Translations under genes and position numbers: made by a program | The notes under the pieces: generated by a model | What the model was told of the DNA's origin: nothing | The model's input: the letters and a program-made list of their open reading frames with translations, nothing else | Databases searched by the model: none | Source: Alphaproteobacteria bacterium | GTDB lineage: Bacteria; Pseudomonadota; Alphaproteobacteria; ATCC43930; CGMCC-115725 | Direction of reading: 5' to 3' | Assembly: GCA_017353855.1 (NCBI GenBank) | Contig: JAFMSA010000070.1 | Span: 1 to 11,896 of the forward strand | DNA length: 11,896 nt | Shown here: positions 7,286 to 11,896 of the stretch, one piece after another | Numbering within the stretch: the first letter of the stretch is position 1 | How the letters are laid out: each line of letters begins with the position of its first letter

Positions 7286-7472
7286 TGCGGCGAAATCCGT
7301 TGAGGGCGTCGGGCAAGAGCCCCTCCTGGCCGGAGTGTGATCCCGGGCAGTCGCCGCCGCAAGAGGCTCACGTCGATTTGTCGCCGGAGCACGCGGCGAG
7401 CTTTTGTTCGGCTCCCGCGCTCAGCGCCGGCTGTCGACGCTAAGTCCGATCATCGACCCTCATTGCCGCAAA
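7286..7472. other. Spacer between lipoprotein and GH65 genes
   Basis: No gene is supported. On the minus strand AGGAGG (7327-7322) lies five bases upstream of a TTG at 7316 that is out of frame with GH65. No terminator with a T-run was seen after the lipoprotein stop. Confidence 0.4.
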
Positions 7473-8060
7473 TCACCGCTGGCCCAGCTGTTCCTGCCGG
7501 ACCTGGCCACCCATCAAGTAGATGAGATACTCGATCGCATCGCGCTGCCCTCGGAAGGGCCGGGTTTCGGCCGTTATGCTATTGCGGACCCAACCGCTCT
7601 CATCCAGAAAATTTGAATGTCCGTACCGGTGGGCACATTGCGGCGCTTCGATCACACACCAAAAGCGGATCGTATTCACAGTAGTTATATTATTTACCAG
7701 CGCTTCCACATTGTTTACTTCTGTGGGATGCATGCACCAATAACTCTGGTAATTCTCGAATAACCCTCCCTGGCGATTGACCAGACCACGGAAACACATT
7801 TGCCCATCGAACGAGACAAAGAACTGAGCATAGGGATCTATATACTTTACGCCGTTATCTATATATTTAATCGTTTCAAAATACCCGGGGCGGGCCGGCA
7901 GAGGCGGGCGGACCGCAAACGCCGGAGAGTTGATCGCTGTCGGGTCAGGCCCGCCGGGGACCCATGCCAGCTGCGGTCCGAAATAGGCCGGGCTTGAGGG
8001 GGCGCACGCGGCCAGCAGCATCGCCGCAGCGACCGTTCCGATTGCCGATTTCGCGCTCAT
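7473..8060 (-). CDS. Hypothetical lipoprotein, AT-rich gene
   Basis: A 195-residue protein with a type II signal peptide: a short basic N-terminus (MSAKS), a hydrophobic core and a lipobox LAAC with Cys19. Alanine at +2 suggests outer-membrane sorting in a proteobacterium. The mature part is Tyr/Asn-rich with four cysteines (in MCFRG, WCMHP, FWCVIE and QCAHR), able to form two disulfides. I recognise no family. A seven-residue repeat (KYIDNGV, KYIDPYA) is mirrored by a repeated ATCTATATA in the DNA. Base composition falls sharply at 7660-7880, with ATA and other A/T-ending codons unlike the neighbouring genes, suggesting recent transfer or relaxed selection. The ATG at 8060 has no strong ribosome site. 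It follows the ThDP enzyme gene by 151 bp. Lipoprotein call good, function unknown. Confidence 0.8.
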   Translation of the reverse strand: MSAKSAIGTVAAAMLLAACAPSSPAYFGPQLAWVPGGPDPTAINSPAFAVRPPLPARPGYFETIKYIDNGVKYIDPYAQFFVSFDGQMCFRGLVNRQGGLFENYQSYWCMHPTEVNNVEALVNNITTVNTIRFWCVIEAPQCAHRYGHSNFLDESGWVRNSITAETRPFRGQRDAIEYLIYLMGGQVRQEQLGQR

Positions 8061-8184
8061 TTAGTTCAACTTTTAGGACGCTACGCTCGGATATTTATTT
8101 ACCCCAAATTGGCTGTCGCCGCTACCCCGCCAATATGCTCACAGATATCAGGCGAGTCCGGCGCGACCCGCGACCGCTAAGGGG

Positions 8185-8208
8185 AGCGCCACCCCGCGCG
8201 GCGGCGCT
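8185..8208. terminator. Hairpin immediately after the ThDP enzyme gene
   Basis: AGCGCC (8185-8190) and GGCGCT (8203-8208) pair, and the 12-base loop itself contains the palindrome CCGCGCGG (8194-8201). It begins three bases beyond the minus-strand stop at 8212. There is no T-run, so termination is only a suggestion. Confidence 0.35.
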
Positions 8209-8211
8209 GCC

Positions 8212-9861
8212 CTATTCGGCAGCACCGCGACGGTGCGAGAAACCTTGTTCCTGGCTCGTGATGAATTCGAGCAGTGCGGCCCGCCCGTCTTCCGTCTGCC
8301 GGCGAGCGCGGATGATCGCGTCGCCAATCTGTTCCGGATCCTCGACCCGCTCGCTCCATCCTCCGAGATCGCGAGCGATATTCGCATAATTGCCGCCGAG
8401 ATCGCGCGCCCGGTATCTCTCGTGCGATAGCGCCATCGCGTGGGTTTCGATCGCCATCGTCGAATTGTTAAGCACGATCGTCAGGATCGGGATCCCGCAG
8501 CGTGCCGCCGTCTCGAAATCGAGGCCGGTCATGCCGAAAGCGGCATCACCCATGAAATTAACGCAGAACTTGTCCGGGGCGGCCACTTTTGCCCCGATCG
8601 CGAGCCCGAGTCCGGTCCCGAGCTGGTGCGACTTGCCCCAGCCAATATATCCGCGCGGCCGGGTTGCCTGATAGAAGGGGTTCAGCTGCTCGCGGGGGCT
8701 GCCGGAATCGTGTGTCACGATCGCCTCGGCCGGGTCGACAACCCGCATGAACTCGGAGATCACCCGGTAGGGGTTGATCGGACGCTCCTGCGAACGCAGC
8801 TTTGGCTGCCAGCGGGCGAGCCATTCCTCGCGCTTGCTGGCGACTTCCTGCGCGAGCCTGTTCGAACGCGGCTGGCCGCCCAGCCGATCACTCACGGCCT
8901 CGATCAATTGTCCAAGCACCAGCTTGGCATCGCCAAGGATTCCGAGGTCCGCCGAAAAAGCTTTGTGCAGATCGCGCGTGTCATTTGTTGCGTGGATGAC
9001 CTTCTTGCCAGGCGGCAGCACCGGAGTAGCGATACCGTGGCGCGTGAAGCTACAGCCGATTCCCAGCAGCAGATCCGATTTGTGCAGGAAATGCCGCCCG
9101 TGGCCGGTAAACGTGCCACCGCCGGGACCGAGCGACAGAGCATGATCCTCCGGAAAGCTGCTTTTGCCATCAAAGGTGGTCATCACGGGAACCTGCAGCA
9201 CTTCGGCGAACTGCCGCAGCTCTTCGGTCGCTTCGGCATAGAAAACGCCTTGGCCTGCCAGGATCATCGGACAGGACGCGTCGAGCAACATGCGTGCCGC
9301 CTCGTCGATGTCACGCTCGTCGCCGGCCGATCGGGTAATGCGCACCGGCCCGTACCCTGCCGGGTCCACGCCGATTTCGGCAGTCATGACGTCCACCGGC
9401 ACTTCCACCATGACCGGACCCTGGCGCCCGTTCTTGACTTGGCTGAAGGCGCGCCGCATGACGTTCGCGACCTGCTCGGGCAGGATGATTTCCTCGACCG
9501 ACTTCGTGATCGAGGCGTAAGTGCGGCTCGACCGGAACATCGGGAAAAGCTGCGCGGTCTCGCGCGGGTGGCCGAGCGGCAGGAAAACGACCGGGCTCGA
9601 GTCGGAAAATGCCGTTGCAACACCCGCAAACGCGTTCTCCGCGCCCGGCCCGTATTGCATTGCGAAAACGCCCGGTGGCCGGCCATTGGCGACGCGCGCG
9701 AAACCGTCGGCCATATGGACGCCGACCCGCTCCTGACGGCAGATTATCGGCCGTATGCCGGCAGCAGCGGCGGCTTCGATGATCGGCGTCGTCGGGAAGC
9801 AGAACAGCGTCGAGACGCCTTCGCGCTTCAGGATCTCGGTAATGACGTTCATGACGAGCAT
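8212..9861 (-). CDS. Thiamine-diphosphate-dependent enzyme (acetolactate synthase/decarboxylase-like)
   Basis: A 549-residue member of the AHAS/pyruvate-oxidase/benzoylformate-decarboxylase family. The N-terminal Pyr domain (1-165) carries the ThDP-activating Glu44 in CRQERVGVHMADG and the GPGAENAFAGV segment. A central domain (about 185-330) follows, then the C-terminal PP domain (about 360-540), where the Mg-ThDP motif reads MGDAAFGM...LNNS (Asp438, Asn465/466): Ala replaces the second Gly of the usual GDG. Such enzymes cleave or join 2-oxo acids through a ThDP carbanion; this one resembles catabolic thiamine-pyrophosphate-requiring proteins, not biosynthetic AHAS, and no small subunit gene is nearby. 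GGGAGGA stands about seven bases before the ATG at 9861, supporting that start over the ATG at 9852. Cytoplasmic. Substrate unknown; neighbours suggest aromatic or oxo-acid catabolism. Confidence 0.92.
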   Translation of the reverse strand: MLVMNVITEILKREGVSTLFCFPTTPIIEAAAAAGIRPIICRQERVGVHMADGFARVANGRPPGVFAMQYGPGAENAFAGVATAFSDSSPVVFLPLGHPRETAQLFPMFRSSRTYASITKSVEEIILPEQVANVMRRAFSQVKNGRQGPVMVEVPVDVMTAEIGVDPAGYGPVRITRSAGDERDIDEAARMLLDASCPMILAGQGVFYAEATEELRQFAEVLQVPVMTTFDGKSSFPEDHALSLGPGGGTFTGHGRHFLHKSDLLLGIGCSFTRHGIATPVLPPGKKVIHATNDTRDLHKAFSADLGILGDAKLVLGQLIEAVSDRLGGQPRSNRLAQEVASKREEWLARWQPKLRSQERPINPYRVISEFMRVVDPAEAIVTHDSGSPREQLNPFYQATRPRGYIGWGKSHQLGTGLGLAIGAKVAAPDKFCVNFMGDAAFGMTGLDFETAARCGIPILTIVLNNSTMAIETHAMALSHERYRARDLGGNYANIARDLGGWSERVEDPEQIGDAIIRARRQTEDGRAALLEFITSQEQGFSHRRGAAE

Positions 9862-9891
9862 CGGTCGTTCCTCCCAACCATTAATTTAAGA

Positions 9892-10258
9892 TCACCACGG
9901 GATAGAGCCGGCAAGGAATCGAACGAGTGTATCCTCAACATCACCTCGCCGCCAATCCGGCCGCCCGGGTCCTCCTGGTTTTGCAACGCGTGAACCGGTG
10001 TCGACCCTTTCCAGAAGGCCGCGGCAACAATCAGCGTGCAACAGATGTTCCGGGTTTATGGCCCGGATGCCGTCTGCCACTTCTTCCGACAATATCCTGA
10101 ATTACGTTCTCATCGCTCGGTAGGCAGCGATAGCCGATACCTGACCGTACGGGCAGCGGTCCGAGCGTGACACCGTCGCGGTAGACGAGGATCCCAGGAG
10201 GTGTCGTCCCGGCCGGCGGATTGCCATCCTCACCGGTCGTCAATTGCCGAAGTGGCAC
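9892..10258 (-). pseudogene. Probable frameshifted gene of unknown function
   Basis: Two adjacent minus-strand frames read as one continuous protein if a single base is lost near 10092. The upstream part (GTG at 10258) runs PLRQLTTGEDGNPP... through LVYRDGVTLGPLPV to PSDENVIQDI. The downstream frame then reads LSEEVADGIRAINPEHLLH, continues to CRGLLERVD and ends at 9892. The joint would read VIQDI-LSEEVADGI, protein-like on both sides, whereas each frame alone turns basic and non-protein-like past the joint. About two thirds of third positions are G/C, lower than in intact neighbours, as expected of an eroding gene. No family recognised. It lies between the ABM-protein gene and the ThDP enzyme gene, same strand. 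Alternatives: two unrelated short ORFs, or a sequencing error in a real gene. Confidence 0.4.
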
Positions 10259-10326
10259 TTCAACCGTGTATGAAAGTTAATTTAGGACCTCGCACACGCC
10301 GCGCCGATGCGGGCGCGCCGGGGGAG

Positions 10327-10340
10327 GGCCCGCAAGGGCC
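10327..10340. terminator. Small GC hairpin after the ABM-domain gene
   Basis: GGCCC (10327-10331), GCAA loop, GGGCC (10336-10340), 29 bases downstream of the minus-strand stop at 10369. No T-run follows, so its role as a terminator is uncertain. Confidence 0.3.
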
Positions 10341-10368
10341 GAGGGCCCATGGACGTCGTCAGGGCCAT

Positions 10369-10677
10369 TTAGCCCGGCTGAAGCACGTGGATGACCCGGT
10401 TTGCAATCATGTCGCGCGTTTTTGCGGCATAGGCGGCCATGTGCGGTGAGGCGGCGTGCGCCTTCAATGCCTCGGGGCTCTCCCACTTCTCGATCACGAC
10501 GAAAGTATCGGGGCCGAACCGGATCTGAAAGCCGCCGATACCCTCAGCGTCGGTTGCTGGTCCGTATTCTATACAGCCCTCTTCCGCATGAACTGCGGGC
10601 ATATTTGCGCGGAATTCTTTGAGGATCGCTTCGCGCATGCCAGGTTTGGCGGTGATGATAGCGACCACATGGATCAT
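10369..10677 (-). CDS. Antibiotic biosynthesis monooxygenase (ABM) domain protein
   Basis: From the ATG at 10677, a 102-residue protein filling one ABM dimeric alpha+beta-barrel domain. The first strand is IHVVAIITAKPGM, followed by the REAILKEF helix, the EEGCIEYGPATD strand-turn, the FVVIEKWESPEAL strand and helix, and the conserved HAASPHMAAY helix. The family holds cofactor-free monooxygenases of aromatic polyketides as well as small proteins of unclear role, such as LsrG- and YgiN-like ones; the reaction is not predictable. The open frame extends 45 residues upstream to 10812, but GGAGGG six bases before the ATG at 10677 fixes the start. The gene follows the two EthD-like genes by 112 bp on the same strand and may share their transcript. 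Confidence 0.88.
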   Translation of the reverse strand: MIHVVAIITAKPGMREAILKEFRANMPAVHAEEGCIEYGPATDAEGIGGFQIRFGPDTFVVIEKWESPEALKAHAASPHMAAYAAKTRDMIANRVIHVLQPG

Positions 10678-10789
10678 GTTGTCCCTCCACAGGAGCTGAC
10701 CGGCAGTAATCTCCGGCCCCCAACAGCAGGTGTCCCTCGCTTGCGCGGGCTCCCAAGCTTCCGCGTGGCCTCGCCTCCTGACAATCCTC

Positions 10790-11098
10790 TCACGCAATGC
10801 GCTCGAAGACACTGTGGTGGCGGCTCGTCAACAGCGGACGGATTTTGCCCGCCCAGTCACCGAAGGCTCCCGCCTCCTCCCACGCCGCACTCTTCAGCAC
10901 GTCGGGCGAGTCGAGCTCGTAAATCGCCAGGTAGCGCTGCATGCCCGGAACCGTCGAATGCTCGAGGCGGTAACGCGCCGCCGATCGGACCCCGGGCACT
11001 TTGGCGAGCATCGGAAAATGCTCGGTATCATAGACCCGGTTGAAGTCGGCCTCATGCTCGGCCGGGATGTCGAGCTGCACGACAAAGATGTGGGCCAT
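10790..11098 (-). CDS. Small EthD/DUF4286-like dimeric alpha+beta-barrel protein, copy 2
   Basis: A 102-residue protein, the second of a tandem pair. Hand alignment over the full length with copy 1 gives about 62 identities in 102 positions without gaps. Shared blocks are FNR(I/V)YD, EH-x-P, KVPGVRS, ARYRLEHSTV, RYLAIYE and a KIRP...HSVF tail. The strand-helix layout and conserved His fit the ferredoxin-like fold of EthD and related families, seen beside ring-cleavage and cytochrome P450 pathways. The ATG at 11098 follows the copy 1 stop by two bases and has no clear ribosome site, so translation is probably coupled. Soluble, no signal peptide. Family placement by pattern only; biochemical role unknown. 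Confidence 0.8.
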   Translation of the reverse strand: MAHIFVVQLDIPAEHEADFNRVYDTEHFPMLAKVPGVRSAARYRLEHSTVPGMQRYLAIYELDSPDVLKSAAWEEAGAFGDWAGKIRPLLTSRHHSVFERIA

Positions 11099-11100
11099 GG

Positions 11101-11409
11101 TCAGGCGATCTGCTGGAAGACGCTGTGCTGGCGGTTTGTCGTATGCGGCCGGATCTTAGGCTTCCATTCGCCAGAGTCGGAAGCTTCGGTCCAGGCCGGA
11201 CCGTTGATCACCTCCGCCGAATCGACCTCGTATATCGCGAGATAACGCGGCATCGAGGAAACCGTCGAATGTTCGAGCCGATAGCGCGCACAGGACCTGA
11301 CTCCCGGAACTTTGAGGATGGTCGGGACGTGCTCCTCGTCGTAGATGCGGTTGAATTCGGCCTCGAGATGCTGTGGGACGTCCATTTGCACGACATAGAC
11401 ATAGGACAT
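11101..11409 (-). CDS. Small EthD/DUF4286-like dimeric alpha+beta-barrel protein, copy 1
   Basis: A 102-residue protein that begins YVYVVQMDVPQ and carries FNRIYDEEHVPTILKVPGVRS, then ARYRLEHSTV, RYLAIYEVDS and KIRPHTTNRQHSVF. The upstream open frame adds 23 residues, but GGAGGAACC directly before the ATG at 11409 gives a near-ideal ribosome site and a start matching copy 2. It is the first gene of a run with copy 2 and the ABM-domain gene. A promoter-like pair of hexamers lies 37-65 bases upstream. Small proteins of this fold are usually dimeric; whether the two copies form a heterodimer is inference. Function unknown; catabolic context suggested by the neighbouring ThDP enzyme. Confidence 0.82.
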   Translation of the reverse strand: MSYVYVVQMDVPQHLEAEFNRIYDEEHVPTILKVPGVRSCARYRLEHSTVSSMPRYLAIYEVDSAEVINGPAWTEASDSGEWKPKIRPHTTNRQHSVFQQIA

Positions 11410-11445
11410 GGGTTCCTCCACGCTGCGGGGCGGGCTTTCGCGGAG

Positions 11446-11474
11446 ATTAGGCCGAGCGTTTGCGCAGGGGTCAA
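11446..11474 (-). promoter_or_regulatory. Putative sigma70-type promoter of the EthD-like/ABM operon
   Basis: On the minus strand TTGACC (11474-11469), a 17-base spacer and CCTAAT (11451-11446) match five of six and four of six consensus bases. The implied start point gives a leader of about 30 bases ahead of the ribosome site at the copy 1 ATG. Predicted from sequence only. Confidence 0.5.
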
Positions 11475-11896
11475 GCAATCAGGCGCTTCCACCAACTGGC
11501 GGCCAAGGCCTGAACACAGCAGCGGCGTGCGCGGAGCGGGCAGCCTGTGCCTCTCACCAGGGCGGGGTCGTCCGGTATGTGTTCTGGGCCGTCAAAAAGC
11601 CCCAGGTAAAATGGCGCCGAGCCGGGATTGACGGCGGGTAATCTCAACGTTCTTGAAGGCGGCGCGCTCGGCCGCGCAGGCCGCCTTCAACCCTCCCGGT
11701 GACGTCCCGAAACGCGGCAAGCACCGTGCTGCGACAGATCGCTGCGGCCCGGCCGATGCATCGGCAGCCGTTTTTGTGCAGCAACGCGCTGGCGTTGTCT
11801 GCCTCGCGGTCCCCACCAGCGACCGAAAACGTCGTGCCCGGCGGCACGATCAATGGGCTGAGCGTGTTCGAGGTCGCCGCCGGCGACTGATCTGAA
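11475..11896. other. Right-end stretch without a recognised gene
   Basis: Several short frames are open on both strands. A minus-strand one (11853-11644) begins IVPPGTTFSVAGGD and has G/C-rich third positions, while an antisense plus-strand frame ends in GGTINGLSVFEVAAGD at 11890. Neither is recognised, and both could be fragments. The region also holds the 10-bp inverted repeat at 11653-11690. Confidence 0.3.
11653..11690. repeat. Perfect 10-bp inverted repeat
   Basis: TTGAAGGCGG (11653-11662) and CCGCCTTCAA (11681-11690) are exact reverse complements around an 18-base GC-rich loop. It could fold on either strand. There is no T-run, and no transposase gene is visible, so it may be a terminator-like hairpin for a gene beyond the window, a protein-binding site, or part of an unrecognised coding fragment. 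Confidence 0.7.

Noticed and set aside
8440..9993. 517-codon plus-strand ORF opposite the ThDP enzyme gene
   Set aside because: Antisense shadow: high GC keeps the opposite frame open, the translation has no family motifs, and the minus-strand frame is an intact recognised enzyme.
10678..10812. 45-residue extension of the ABM-domain protein
   Set aside because: The GGAGGG ribosome site and family alignment both place the start at 10677.
11410..11478. 23-residue extension of EthD-like copy 1
   Set aside because: GGAGGAACC before the ATG at 11409 and the match to copy 2 fix the shorter form; the extension overlaps the putative promoter.

Overview
The window looks like the chromosome of a GC-rich soil or rhizosphere proteobacterium, most likely an alphaproteobacterium of the Rhizobiales/Bradyrhizobium type. 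This rests on the strong G/C bias at third codon positions, long antisense shadow ORFs, Shine-Dalgarno-led short operons and the kinds of protein family present. The assignment is an inference from style, not from a marker gene. No rRNA, tRNA, CRISPR array or intact insertion sequence was seen. Apart from the first gene, every confident gene is on the minus strand.

Left part (1-1651): a 5'-truncated amidohydrolase of the ACMSD-like type (plus strand) converges on a two-domain NIPSNAP protein (minus strand). A GC-rich hairpin lies between their ends. A TTGACA-type promoter and a ribosome site precede the NIPSNAP gene.

Middle part (1760-7285, all minus): an FkbM-family methyltransferase, possibly coupled to a small upstream ORF by a TTGA overlap; a HAD-superfamily phosphatase whose N-terminus is built from a 9-bp tandem repeat; about 0.6 kb without a credible intact gene; then a GH65 disaccharide phosphorylase followed 24 bp later by a two-domain universal stress protein. 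The last two form a probable operon for phosphorolytic disaccharide use with a stress protein.

Right part (7473-11409, all minus): a small AT-rich lipoprotein gene, a ThDP-dependent decarboxylase/acetolactate-synthase-like enzyme, a frameshifted unknown gene, and a three-gene run of small proteins with the dimeric alpha+beta-barrel (ferredoxin-like) fold. That run is one ABM-domain protein and two tandem 102-residue EthD/DUF4286-like paralogues about 61% identical. A good promoter and ribosome site precede the first paralogue.

Taken together, the amidohydrolase, NIPSNAP, ABM and EthD-like proteins with the ThDP enzyme look like parts of a catabolic locus for an aromatic or oxo-acid compound. 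The substrate cannot be read from the sequence. The last 0.5 kb (11410-11896) holds the promoter, a perfect 10-bp inverted repeat and no clear gene.
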